In this document: positions 11,001 to 21,422 of the stretch, one piece after another | Layout of the letters: each line of letters opens with the position of its first letter | Numbering within the stretch: the first letter of the stretch is position 1 | Assembly (NCBI GenBank): GCA_016806645.1 | Contig: JACSYO010000040.1 | Coordinates: 1,203,501 to 1,267,500 of the forward strand | Length of the DNA stretch: 64,000 nt | Direction of reading: 5' to 3' | Source: Ophiodon elongatus | Lineage: Eukaryota > Chordata > Actinopteri > Perciformes > Hexagrammidae | Made by a program: the position numbers and the translations under genes | The notes under the pieces: model-generated | Database searches by the model: none | What the model saw: the letters and a program-made list of their open reading frames with translations, nothing else | Told to the model about the DNA's origin: nothing

Positions 11001-13157
11001 GTGATACACTGCATTGGATAATAGTTTAGCGATTATTTATGTATATGTTTTTGTCCCTACCAAATAAACATGAAATTCTATTTTTAAAAAGACCTCCAGT
11101 TTCTAAATCATCTAAAAAACGAATTGTAAAATCCTCCGACGTGTTTTGAAGTGCTTTAAAGGAGGTGGAGGAGACCAAACACTGAGCGAAAAGAGAGCGA
11201 ATGTTTGGACTAACGTTCATCGGGTGACACAAACAAGACTGTTGATCTGTAACTGCTGGATGTGGAAATAAGCAACTGTTTGATCATAAGTTCAATGTGT
11301 TTCTGCTGCAAACAAATATATATATTTTTTTCTTCAAAGAAATTTGTTGCATGGATGAAATACAATTCTTTTTTTTTAATGCATCTGGTGCTCTTAATTT
11401 TGCTCTCAAAGAGAGAAAGTGGGCGTTTTCATCTGTAATCAGGTGATAATCAAAGAGCAGCAGATGGCGGAGATGCTGTAATATATTTATTTTAATCTTT
11501 TCACTCCTTTCATGTGTCGGTAAAGAAAATAAAGCACCTTTTACATTTGGATTCAGCCACAACGAGCAACGTAGAGCATGTTTTTATGTGGTCTGTGTCG
11601 CCTACTACGCCGCTGGTACACGCTCTTTAAAATAACCGCTTCTGAAGTATATCAGTGACAACTTAAGTGTTTCCCATCATGCATTGCGTTTAGCTTAGCT
11701 CTCCGTGTCTTTTTATGCCTGTAATGTTGAGTCTTGGTGATCAGCAAGACTGAAAACAGTGTTAAATATGAATCATTATTCTGTTCGATCCCCTCATCAC
11801 TAAAGTAATAAGTCAGATTTACATATTGCTTCATCTTACACACCGATGTGCTCTTGTTCTCACAGGCCTTTGTGGGATGGTGGCCCACATGATGTTCACC
11901 ACCATATTCCAGCTGGCTGTCGCCATGGGACCAGAAGACTGGAGGCCCAAGACCTGGGACTACAGCTGGTCTTATGTGTAAGCTCTTTTTAAAGCCACTG
12001 AAAAAAAAAAAAATGTGTATATAGATATAAATATATAAATATACACCACAGTTCAAAAAGTTTGGAATCAGCACTTCCGTTGTGTACGTTTCCGGTCGCG
12101 CTGGTCTCATCCGGCGTTTCGTACCAATGCCGACGAAAAAGAATACGACATAATCCGTAGATATTCCCCCTAAATTGTTTGGTACGAACGAGGAAGTATA
12201 GAGAGCGTAAAGCTCCGGCAGCGGAAGGGGAGGAGGAGACCTCCGTTTGTTACCCGCGTTCAACGAGAAGTCAACGTTATTTTCGTATTTAAACTTAACT
12301 AAGTCGTTTTCTTGCCTAAACCCAACTGAGTTATTTCCTGTGAAGACGGAGGTTTATTTTGAAGACACTGTACGCGTCTAACGAGCGTAAATAGACACGT
12401 TTTGCTGGCTTTGGTAGGAAAACGCACGAAAAAGGAGGAGTAACTATTTGTAAAATCCAAAATCCCACAACCTGGATAAAGAGTTTAAGGGCTACGCTTA
12501 TTTATTATCAACTATGTATGGTCGTCCAGATTATGGCCACAGATGTAGCCTGCTCACTGGGTTCTTTCTTACAGTAACAACTACTTTAATAGACATAAAA
12601 TCAGTATAATTCAGACACAGAATGTTTTACTGACATCTGACTGGACACAGTTGAGTTTTGGTGGCAGGATTCATAACGTTCTGAACGGTGGTGTATGATC
12701 CTGGTGTGTTTTGACTTCTGTACACATTTGATCAAAGGAAGATATTTAAGTCTTGTACAGAAAAAGACGTCTCCCTTCTAATTTGCCTATTTGGTTCGAG
12801 TTCTTACTTCCGCAGCGGCGGCGTGACTTCCTGTTTCTGAAACCTCTCCTCAGCTTAGCGTGGGGCTCTTTCGGCACCTGCATGGGCTCCGCGGTGACGG
12901 CGCTCAACCGCTACACGAAGACCATCGTGGAGTTTAAATACAAGCGGCGGAACATCGCCAAGAGCCTGATGATCAAGCAGAAGATGCTGGAGCAGGACCT
13001 CCCCGACCAGATGTGGGACATGTACCTGACCGCCGTCCCCTCCGGCGCCGAGGCTCAGCTAGAACTGCCGGTCAACGGCCACAAACCCTCGACGGGAACG
13101 ACGTACGTGGTGGAAATGGACGGCGGACCGGAAACACAAGGAGAGGCGTATTGTTAA
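2065..13157 (+). CDS. gsg1l2: GSG1-like 2 (GSG1L2) claudin-fold tetraspan membrane protein, complete, 5 exons
   Basis: Coding exons are 2065-2368, 4856-4903, 6392-6544, 11866-11977 and 12854-13157. All joins are GT-AG and the sum is 921 nt (306 aa plus stop). The start is the ATG in gaccATGagg; an in-frame stop at 2023-2025 lies just upstream. Visible features: a first membrane segment at about residues 9-28; an extracellular loop with NYWCEGTRKVPKP and FHTGIFFSCEQ, which resembles the W...C...C signature of the claudin/PMP22 fold; a second segment (VLWLCIVAESLYLTLLF); a third (LKLSAFAALCTALSGLCGMV) followed by GPEDWRPKTWDYSWSY; and a fourth from LAWGSFGTCMGSAVTALN, then a basic cytoplasmic tail ending EAYC. 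The GPEDWRP...W(S/D)Y...LAWGSF block is diagnostic of the GSG1/GSG1L family. GSG1L is an AMPA-receptor auxiliary subunit, but the role of GSG1L2 is not established. I chose GSG1L2 over GSG1 because dhrs7c, the human neighbour of GSG1L2, is close by. Confidence 0.88.
2990..3530. repeat. GTACTT-rich teleost interspersed repeat in gsg1l2 intron 1
   Basis: The stretch is built from phrases such as aagtaaaagtcctgcattca, aaagtacaaaagtatt and gagtactaagtactaagtac. Related phrases recur at about 20020-20200, 28090-28330, 30610-30770, 31790-31925, 36600-36720, 57970-58380 and 59380-59540. This looks like one abundant AT-rich non-autonomous family. Boundaries are approximate and the class is not determined. 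The rest of intron 1 (2369-4855) shows nothing else I can name. Confidence 0.5.
5056..6000. repeat. Degenerate GGAT/GGAC minisatellite in gsg1l2 intron 2
   Basis: About 0.95 kb is almost entirely atggatgg, acggacagatg and atgatggatgg units, with a loose higher-order pattern in which gatggatgattgatggatgg and agatagacggatgg phrases recur. The long open frames on both strands (Ser-Ile-His-Pro rich, or Met-Asp-Gly-Trp rich) are artefacts of the periodicity. The tract lies between exon 2 (ends 4903) and exon 3 (starts 6392). Confidence 0.95.
6571..7310 (+). repeat. CTCF-core interspersed repeat, copy II, with a 73-bp tandem array
   Basis: The copy starts 27 bp after the exon 3 donor of gsg1l2 and runs to the cgtccacttcttatttacag end. 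A 73-bp unit containing gaccaccagggggcgactcc is tandemly present four times, with gaccacc at 6681, 6754, 6827 and 6900, exactly 73 bp apart. A preceding unit at about 6615-6660 lacks the CCACCAGGGGGCG segment. Apart from the array number, the body matches copy I closely. Confidence 0.85.
7500..7740. repeat. Probable SINE/LINE-tail fragment in gsg1l2 intron 3
   Basis: The segment includes caatcagactttatttgtag and gagcacaaagtgcttcac, followed by an A-rich stretch with repeated aaataaataaagctaagtta-like phrases. This matches the kind of 3' end seen in many fish retroposons from memory, but no family can be assigned without a library search. Boundaries are approximate. Confidence 0.4.
7886..7910 (-). 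promoter_or_regulatory. Single CTCF-like core (minus strand)
   Basis: The plus strand reads gttgcccccttgtggcc, which is GGCCACAAGGGGGCAAC on the minus strand. This fits the CCANNAGGGGGCA-type core of vertebrate CTCF sites. It lies in gsg1l2 intron 3 outside the 73-bp repeat arrays. Only the motif is seen; binding is not shown. Confidence 0.4.
9330..9720. repeat. AT-rich tract with a short (TA)n microsatellite
   Basis: This part of gsg1l2 intron 3 is dominated by A and T, with runs such as ttatttattttttactaatt and a short (ta)n at about 9694-9712. No open frame or motif of interest is present. Apart from the named repeats, 7740-10530 otherwise shows no supported gene. Confidence 0.6.
10535..10980 (+). 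repeat. CTCF-core interspersed repeat, copy III, with a second 73-bp array
   Basis: It begins with the ggcagcctccggttctgccg block and has four gaccacc units starting at 10606, 10679, 10752 and 10825, again 73 bp apart. The homologous body stops after cttcaatacagcatgatgtt near 10973, so this copy is 3'-truncated relative to copies I and II. Its array is almost base-for-base the same as copy II about 3.9 kb upstream, and lies in the same gsg1l2 intron. Confidence 0.85.
12044..12693. mobile_element. Tc1/mariner-like non-autonomous element in gsg1l2 intron 4
   Basis: The left end reads TA-CACCACAGTTCAAAAAG (TA at 12042-12043). The right end reads TTCTGAACGGTGGTG-TA (TA at 12694-12695). The two 15-base termini are inverted copies with 13 of 15 matches, and a TA dinucleotide flanks each side, as expected for Tc1/mariner insertions. 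No transposase frame is visible across about 650 bp. The interior holds a block with tgcctaaacccaactgagtt, which may be a nested repeat. Confidence 0.55.
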
Positions 13158-13749
13158 AAATGGAGTCCCTGTTTTCATGCTGATTTCCTTGGACCCCAGA
13201 TTGGGATTTGAATTCATAATACAAGAGACATATTTGTTTGTTGCCACAGATTCTCTTTTTTTTTTTTTTTTCTCTCCGGAAATAATGCGACACGGCTTTG
13301 ACACAACATGTATTTCATCAAATCTTTCCGTGTGATATTATTCGCGGGAGGAAGCGGGCTGCAATTTCCAACGTCTTGGCACTAATCTGAGGAAAGCTGC
13401 AGGACGAGCAGGCTGCTGCCCTTTGTGTGTCACGTTGGGATGTTTCAAGATCTGTCGCTGTTTTGGCCTTTTTCTTAACTCAAGTTGCATGAAAATGTTG
13501 CTCTTGTGTTGCTCTCTGGGACGAGGTTTGGTCAGCTGCTCACGAAGACGGACAGCGGCTCTCAGGAGGAACATTACTACTCTGAAGGGACGACGGAGCG
13601 CCGGCACAAAGGCCCCAAACGGACTGTGAACGGTGGTTGATGGAAAGTTAATCAAAGGACGACATGTAGACACAACTACAGCGACACAAAGCGACGACAA
13701 AGTTGCACAAAATTACCGAAAAGAGAGATGCAACAGTACTGAAAACACG

Positions 13750-14480
13750 ACGCAAAAGATTTAAAACACAACAATGAAAACACACAAGACGACCACAAAG
13801 AGATAAAATGACCACAAAAGACACACAAAATGACCACAACACGTAAAACACAAAGACAAACACACACAAAATGACCACTAGATATGAAACACAAAGACAA
13901 ACACACACAAAATGACCACAAAGACCCAGAAGACGACTACAAAAAGATGCAAAACACCCACAAAGCGACACTTATACCCCAAAAGACACAAAATGACCTA
14001 AAAGACACACAAAATGACCACAAAATGACGTAAAACACACAAAACACCCACAAAAGCACACAAATACCCCAAAGGACACCAAACGACCACAAAGACACAA
14101 TAATACTAAAAATGGACACAAAACGACCACAAATACAAACACACACAAGATTACCACAAAGACCCAAAAGACAAACACAAAAACATGCAAAACCCCCACA
14201 AAGGGACACTTATACCCCAAAACTACATTAAAGACACAGAAAATGACCACAAAATGACGTAAAACACACAAAACACCCACATAGGCACACAAAATGACCA
14301 CAAAGACACCGAAAAATACCACAAATGGACACAAAACTACCACAAGATGTAAAACACAATGACAAAAACACACAAATTGATCACATAGACCTAAAAAGAC
14401 GACTACAGGACACAAAACGACCACACAGACACACAAAAACATCATAAATAAACACAAAACAATCCCAAAAGGACAAGAGG
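13750..14480. repeat. ACCACAAA-type degenerate minisatellite, block 1
   Basis: The block consists of variants of gacacaaaatgaccacaaag with irregular spacing, many carrying aaaacacccacaaa or gatgtaaaacacaatgac variants. It starts about 0.6 kb after the gsg1l2 stop. The Cys/Phe/Val-rich frames on the minus strand are artefacts of the repeat. The same family forms 14815-15530 and 24738-25205. Confidence 0.9.
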
Positions 14481-14814
14481 GAGAATCTCAAACGAGCTGA
14501 GGTCGTGTGTCTCTCCCGTCCGTCCTTATGTCTCGTCCACATGCAGGACGGGGTGGGAGGCCTTTTTTTCATTGTCTCATAATCCGTCCATGTGAAACCA
14601 TAATACATCTGAGGAGAGAGATTATTCTTGTCGGCCAAAAGTACATCTTCAACGTGTCCGGAGCGTTTGTTGCTCCGGAGCAGATGGGACGAGGTTCATC
14701 AGAGGATCAGCCGTGTTGATGATCTCTACTTGGTTACATCCACACTGTGTGAGCAGCAGCAGGGACGCCTGATAACATGTGGCGTGAAAAAGCTTCTTTT
14801 TTTTTTATACTTTT

Positions 14815-15530
14815 GATGGTGACAAAACCACAAAATGACCACAAAGACCCGACAGACGACCACAAAAAGATGTAAAACACCCACATAGGTACACAAATAC
14901 CCTGAAGGACACAAAACAACCTCAAATACACAGAAAAATACCACAAATAGACACAACACGACCACAAAGACAACAAAAAATACTACAAATGGACACAAAA
15001 TGACCACAAAATGTAGAACATAATGACAAAAACACCAAGAAATACTTCAAATGGACACAATGACCACAAAAGTAAAACACAATGACAAAAACACAAAAAT
15101 ACTTTAAATGGGCTCAAAACGACCACAAAATGACCACAAGATGTGAAACATGATGACAAAATGACCACAAAGACCCGACGGATGACCACAAGAAGGAGCA
15201 AAGCGCCCACATAGGTACACAAATACCCTAAAGGACACAACACAACCTCAAAGACACAGAAAAATACCACAAATAGACACAACATGACCACAAAGACTCC
15301 AAACAATACTACAAATGGGCTCAAAACGACCACAAAATGTAGAACATAATGACAAAAACACCAGAAGATACTTCAAATAGACACTAAATAACCACAAAGA
15401 CACAGAAAAAATACTTTAAATGGGCTCAAAACGACCACAAATGCCCACAAGATGTGAAACATGACAAAATGACCACAAAGACCCGACAGACGACCTCAAA
15501 AAGAAGCAAAGCGCCCACATCGGCACTCAA
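14815..15530. repeat. ACCACAAA-type degenerate minisatellite, block 2
   Basis: The array continues after a non-repetitive spacer of about 330 bp (14481-14814). Longer higher-order phrases recur here: gacacagaaaaataccacaa at about 14918 and 15254, and aaatactttaaatgggctca at about 15100 and 15410. This indicates segmental amplification of units several hundred bp long inside the array. Confidence 0.88.
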
Positions 15531-15939
15531 ACCTCAGCAAAAAGCTTTGTTTTTAATATTCTGTTGCTGGTGATATATTAACAAAATGCCTGCGTGCGGT
15601 TGATTTTCAAACATCAGTAATTCAACATGTGTCGATGCTTTAATTCTGTTTAAATCTACCAACGCCGACTGGACCAAAAAGAGGAGCGAAGGGTTTCTGG
15701 TCTGGTGAACACTTTGTTAAACTGAGGAGGAAAACTAAACTAAAATAAAACCCTGATGGTTGTTTAGTCTGCTGAATGTGCTGCTGATCTCTTCATGGTT
15801 TGTTCCTCCTGCTGCTGCAGGTGATCTGATCATTATTCATTATAATAATAATTACAAGGTTTCATATCTGATATTCTGGGCTCACGTGGAGGTCGCAACT
15901 AAAGAAACATGGCAGTTTCTTGTGAAATTTATAAAATAT

Positions 15940-16295
15940 ATATTTACTTTATTTTGCAGTTTCTTTCTGTTATATGATCTTCTGATATATGTATAAATAT
16001 AAATCTATATATATGTAAATAAATACAAATATTTATATATATCAGAATATTTAATATATATATAAATAAAAATATTTAAATATATGTGGAAAATATATAT
16101 GTATATAAATACATGAATAAATATTAAAAAGAAAATATATATATAGATATATATTTTGCAGTTTTTTCTGTTATATGATCTTCTGATATATATATAAACA
16201 AATACATATATATATATATATATACATACATATATATATAAAAATAAATATATAAAAATAAGTATATAAAAAATATAAATATATATATTTGATTT
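15940..16295. repeat. AT-rich (ATAT)n low-complexity tract
   Basis: Long runs of atatat and ataaatat dominate. A segment with ttttgcagtttctttctgttatatgatcttctgatata-like sequence at about 15953 recurs at about 16155, so the tract includes a local duplication of about 200 bp. No gene is supported between 15531 and 16828. Confidence 0.8.
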
Positions 16296-16828
16296 GATTG
16301 GTTCTCAACAATCACAAAGTAAACTCACTCATCCCTCCTGATATCAACATACTCAGACATTTCCAAAAATTAGCATTTTAATTGTCAACTTAGAAAGACA
16401 AAGTTTTGTAGTTCTTCTTTTAAGTATGTAGACATTATAAATAACATGATGCCTTCATAAACATGTGAATAATTAGTAAATACTGATGTTTTATGAGAAA
16501 ATATAAACGGCCTGATTACAGACACAAAATTTAAATAGTGCAATCTGACATATATTTAAAAAAATCTATTTATTTATTTCAGTTTGACAAACATCTTCAA
16601 ACCCAGAGTTCCTTTCGGGAGATTTAAAGTAAATTTACTTGTAATTACCTTCAATTAAATGTCTCTTTAAAATCGTTATGAATTATATGTGCCTGACTTT
16701 AATGGGGTTTAATCAGACGTCTCTACAATATAAACACGATGTGGCTTATAGATCCGTTTGGCCTCCGTAGCAACGATACATGAGGTTGTTGTTGATTTGA
16801 GGTAGTAGCGTCCCGGGATGTACTTCAG

Positions 16829-18085
16829 TCAAGTGATGACGCGTTGTTGATAACGATGCAGCGGGTTGTCCTCGATGTATTTATTTATATACCAACAGGA
16901 GACGTGAGCCTTCAGGTTTTCTTCCACCAGGAAGTCCATGGCAGCCTGTAAAAATGAACATTTAATACATTAAGAACAGCGTTTCACAGACCGATGCGTG
17001 GTGAGTTTAACTTACCTGAGACAGAAGTGCAGCAACACCTTGGCCCCTAAATGCCTCTGGCACATAGGTCGATATCAGATCCACCTCCTTCTCCCCGGTG
17101 AACCTGTAGAGCAACACAGCACAGTCTGTGGAGAGAGGAGGAGGAGGAGGAAGAGGAAGAGGAAGAGGAAGAGGAAGAGGAAGAGGAAGAGGAGGAGGAA
17201 GAAGAGGTGAAACCAAATTTAAAATTACTCGGATCCAAATAACCAATACGCAGCTCATTTGGCAATCACAGACATCAAGGGACCCCAAGATGAGTGAATT
17301 AAATGTGTAAAATCAACAGTTTACTTTGAATTATACAAGTATTCATTGCATTATCATGTTTTCTAATAAGGGAGCAATTGTCACATCTTTTGCTTAATTT
17401 TTAATGGGTTGTGGGACATTAGGTGTTAAGTTAAATGGCCCTAAAAAGCCTTTCACTGGCCCTGGATTAACCATTTGATTTTGAACAATACCAAACTCCC
17501 TCCGAAAATACCTTAATTTAAGAGGCCCCCTCTCGCTTGCTACTACTGTGCAGCCGTGGCCAACTAGCCACAAAATCTACTATAATGTGTAACTTTTGCT
17601 TATAATATGCATGCCGAACATTTAGGTGAATAGTAACAAATTGTAATAAGTACAGGTCATTCATATCGTTTGAGCCACGTGGGCCCAGCGCTAAGTCAAA
17701 TGACATTCTTACGATTTTTAAATTAGGTTTTGCTCGGAGTTCCCAACGTGCAAAAACGACACCAATCAATATTTGAGCAAAATCCAAATAAACGTCCTTA
17801 AACAAAACAAGCTGTTTCTTCCAAAAAGGTAAATTCTTTCAGCAGGCCGCGTGTGCACGCCGGGCTCCCCTTCCGGGATCTCCCCCGTTACCGGTGCGCC
17901 CTCCCCGGCTTCCCCTCCCCCTGCTCACCGGCCCCGCTGCCCGGAGCGACCGTGAAGCGCCGGTTCTGTCGGTCGTGTTCCACCGTGAAGCTGCAGCCGG
18001 AGCTCAGCGCGCTGGAGGCGGCGGCAGGGGGAGACTTCAGTCGGAGGGTCACCGCAGAGAGTCTGGAAAATACTTTAAAGGCCAT
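16829..18085 (-). CDS. natd1: NATD1, small GNAT-like N-acetyltransferase domain protein, complete, 3 exons
   Basis: Minus-strand exons are 18085-17929, 17125-17016 and 16945-16829 (384 nt, 127 aa). The donors read G|GTGAGC and CAG|GTAAGT, and the acceptors CACAG|ACTG and TTACAG|GCTG. The N-terminus (MAFKVFSRLSAVTLRLK) is basic and amphipathic, which might act as a targeting peptide. The core follows: FTVEHDRQNRRFTV, then DCAVLLYRFTGEKEVDLI, then VPEAFRGQGVAALL with the acetyl-CoA-binding R-G-Q-G-V-A motif (about residues 79-84), then AHVSCWYINKYIEDNP. The order and length match vertebrate NATD1 (about 113 aa), a one-domain GNAT relative whose substrate is not firmly known. An in-frame upstream ATG at 18151 exists; I chose 18085 because it gives a family-like length. 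Intron 2 is only 70 bp. Confidence 0.9.
17133..17208. repeat. (GGAAGA)n purine tract abutting the natd1 intron 1 acceptor
   Basis: About 75 bp of ggagga and ggaaga units on the plus strand form an unbroken CT-rich run on the transcribed (minus) strand. It ends a few bases before the CACAG acceptor of natd1 exon 2 (exon starts 17125), so the microsatellite serves as the polypyrimidine tract. Confidence 0.9.
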
Positions 18086-18147
18086 TTGTGAATGAAAAAG
18101 ACACGTAATACTCGTACAGTACAGCAGAGTGTAGTGATGCAGACTGA

Positions 18148-18160
18148 CCACTAGGGGGCG
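18148..18160 (+). promoter_or_regulatory. Single CTCF-like core just upstream of natd1
   Basis: The sequence ccactagggggcg matches the CCACNAGGGGGCG core. It lies about 60 bp upstream of the natd1 start codon (the gene is on the minus strand), so it would fall in the promoter or 5' UTR. It is not part of a recognisable copy of the 73-bp repeat. Binding is not shown. Confidence 0.45.
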
Positions 18161-18229
18161 TCTTCGCTCTCAATGATTAACTCATTTATGACCTTTTTTT
18201 TACCTCTACAGGAAAACAGGGGTTTAATT

Positions 18230-18850
18230 ATTTAAATGTCATAAAATAATAAGATATTTTAAAATGTGTGTGCACTATTTATTTTATTTTTTCTTCACAA
18301 TGTATAACTTGATTATATGAATTATTTCACACACTTTCTATAAAGATCTAAATAATTTGGTATTAATTTAAGCGAAAACACAAAATATATTTGTTTATTA
18401 TCCTTCTGCGCATTTACAGGCAAGCATACACTTCAACAGATGTTGAGAGTAACATTTTAAATAATAAATTAATATTTACTTGATTTTAAATTGAGCTTTT
18501 CTTTTTTTTTATCCACATAATTTGTGTGAAATTACTTCTCTCTATAAATGTGATTAAATTATGAGAATTCTTTTTAACTTTGGGTGTACAAACTGATTTA
18601 TACGTTTTTTTGCTTTTTGTTTACAATTCTCTTTACTATAACTTAATTTACAGTTCTCTAAGTTCTGAATGATTTTCTAAGAAACCTTCTAGAAAGATCT
18701 AAGTAATTTGGTATTTCATCATAATAAGATAAAATACAAAAATTAGCCAATAATTATCCTTTTACCCATTTACTCTTCAACAGATATGGAGAGTAATATT
18801 TTCTCAAAATAAATTGGGTTTAAATTGAGCATTTCTTTAAAAAAAAAAGA
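18230..18850. repeat. Diverged tandem duplication of about 350 bp, AT-rich
   Basis: Two colinear segments share atcctt-ttctgcgcattt/acccatttac, cttcaacagat-tggagagtaa and taaattgagc-tttcttt phrases. Landmarks are tctaaataatttggtatt (about 18346) versus tctaagtaatttggtatt (about 18696). No coding potential is seen. The duplication lies between natd1 and the 3' end of dhrs7c. Confidence 0.6.
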
Positions 18851-19272
18851 AAAAAAGCAATATAATTAGTGTCAGATTACATGTTTATTTCCAGAAAATC
18901 TCAGTGGAAATCATCTACTTGTAAAATAAATTGTTCATTTTTTTTTGTTCCAGCACGTGTGGTCCTGGTGCCGGCAATAAACTGTTGTAAAATTTTATTA
19001 AATTAATAATAAAACGATTAAAAGAAAAAGAAAATAACTTTTCCATGACAAGAGCTTACACATAAATGCTTTTTATTTCTATTCTAAGGCCACAAACACA
19101 AGAACAAAATACAACATGTTTCTTCATAATGACCTAGATGATCACTTCACGAATGTTTGCATGCAAAATATACAGAAAGCTATAAAAAAAAATCAGAGTA
19201 TAACTTCCCATATGAATTATCCTCTGGATGCATTCTGCTGCAAACAGGACAAACAATAAGTAATGTTGATTA

Positions 19273-19278
19273 TTTATT
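19273..19278 (-). terminator. Candidate dhrs7c polyadenylation signal
   Basis: Plus-strand tttatt is AATAAA on the minus strand, about 20 bases after the dhrs7c stop codon. That is unusually close, and a second AATAAA occurs at about 19070-19075. Which one is used cannot be decided here. Confidence 0.35.
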
Positions 19279-19296
19279 AGATGAAAGGGTGAAGCA

Positions 19297-20221
19297 CTAC
19301 ATGCTCTCGGCGGCCGCGGCGTTCTTCACGCCTGCAGCCATCACGGCGAAGAACACGTCGGGGAAGAGGGATCTGGTGTAGAGCGCCACCTTCGGCAGCG
19401 AGGGAGCGATGACCACCTCCTTCCTCTTGTTGCTCAACGTCTTCACGATCTCAGTCGCCGCCTCGCCCGGAGAAACGCCCAGAGGCCTCTTCGTGTACAG
19501 CACTGCAAAGAGCGGGAAGACATGAATAACACAGTTTTTATTCATTAAAGATATCATAAAACGTAGTTTAACTACCAAAGCTTACTTTTTATATCTCTTT
19601 ATTCAACACTTTTGTTGTAGACCAGTTGTGGGATTTAACTTTAAGTATATTTATATAAAATTATATATATAGATAGATAGATAGATAGATAAATACTTTA
19701 GACATTTTTTTCGGTACAGCAGCATTTTTACATAGAGGTAGGAAAAGAACAATATATACAAAAATAGAATAGAAGAAGAAGCAGAAGAAGAAGAAAATAA
19801 TAAAAATGCACAATATTTACAACAAATAGAATAGAATAAATATATTAATATATATTAAATAAAATAGAATAAATATATTAATATATATTAAATAGAATAG
19901 AATAAATATATTAATATATATTAATATATATATATATTTAAGTGGAAGTTTGATGTCCTCGCGGTTGTGTATTTCCATTTAATGCTACTTTATACTATTG
20001 CACTTTTTACTATTCTACATTTATTTTATTTTATCAATGTTTTATACACAAATTTATGATTAGTTTATGAAATATGCAGTTTTATTTATGTTAAAACAGT
20101 AATGAATCAATACTAATAATCCAATAAATTATACATATATGATCGTAAGTGAGTACCTTTACTTTTGATACCTTAAGTACATTTTGCCAGAAGTAACAAT
20201 CTCAAATAAAGGTGAAATGCA

Positions 20222-20275
<54 letters not shown>

Positions 20276-20304
20276 CTTACCAATTCAATATATATATATG
20301 TATG

Positions 20305-20344
<40 letters not shown>

Positions 20345-21189
20345 CATATATGTATGTATACAGTATATACGTACGTATAGTATATATATGTTTATATATA
20401 TATATATATACGTATATATATTTCCTTTTAGTGTATGTTTTCCCTGGTAAAGATGGGCGTTAAATTAAATTTTGTCGTAATCTGATACCAATATTACCAG
20501 ATTAAAAATAAATTATTGCAGTTTAAGAACTTGCTCCATATACTTATGATATCAACTAGACTATGAGAGGAAATAAAAATCCTCTGGGAGCCTTAAACAT
20601 CCACAGGATTGGAATCAAACGTGTCGCTCGGGTGAAAATTGATCCTGATGACGTCAAAACCCCTCAGAATCATCCTCTGGGGACCAAGAATACACGGCGC
20701 TGGTCACGACGCTTCACGTCGCCCTGCAGACGTGTTCCGTCTCGTGATCTGACTCACGTGACCAGACGGAGCTGGAGGCCTCCGCGGGGCCGGCCGAGGG
20801 GCTGATGAAGGTGTGGTTGATGGTGCTGACGGAGATGCCGTACTCTTCCACCTCCGCTCGCAGGCAGTCGAAGAAGGCCTGGACCGCATGTTTAGAGGCC
20901 GCGTCTGGGGGAAAATACACAGTAAAAACACGGTATCTTTACAGTACACCCAAGTATCAGTATATTATACATATATATACATATATACATATATACATAT
21001 GTATATACATATATATATACGCGTATATATACATATATGTATATATATACATTTATATATATAAATATATATATACATATACATATATATATATGTATAT
21101 GTATATATATATATGTATATATATACATTTATATATATACATATATATATATACATATATACGTATATATACGTATATACATGTATATG

Positions 21190-21220
<31 letters not shown>

Positions 21221-21253
21221 ATATATGTATATGTATATACATGTATATATGTA

Positions 21254-21284
<31 letters not shown>

Positions 21285-21371
21285 TAGCGTATATATATAG
21301 GCGTATATATACGTCTATATATATATGTGTATATATATATATATATACACATACATATATACACGTATATA

Positions 21372-21422
<51 letters not shown>

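Noticed and set aside
12753..12853. Upstream extension of gsg1l2 exon 5 as a separate start (134-codon frame)
   Set aside because: The part before 12854 is intronic: a pyrimidine-rich stretch and CAG acceptor precede LAWGSF, and the phase fits the exon 4 donor exactly.
13640..15333. Several Cys/Phe/Val-rich minus-strand frames that look like membrane proteins
   Set aside because: They are translations of the ACCACAAA minisatellite. Hydrophobicity comes from the repeat (tgtgg, tttgt), and overlapping frames all look alike.
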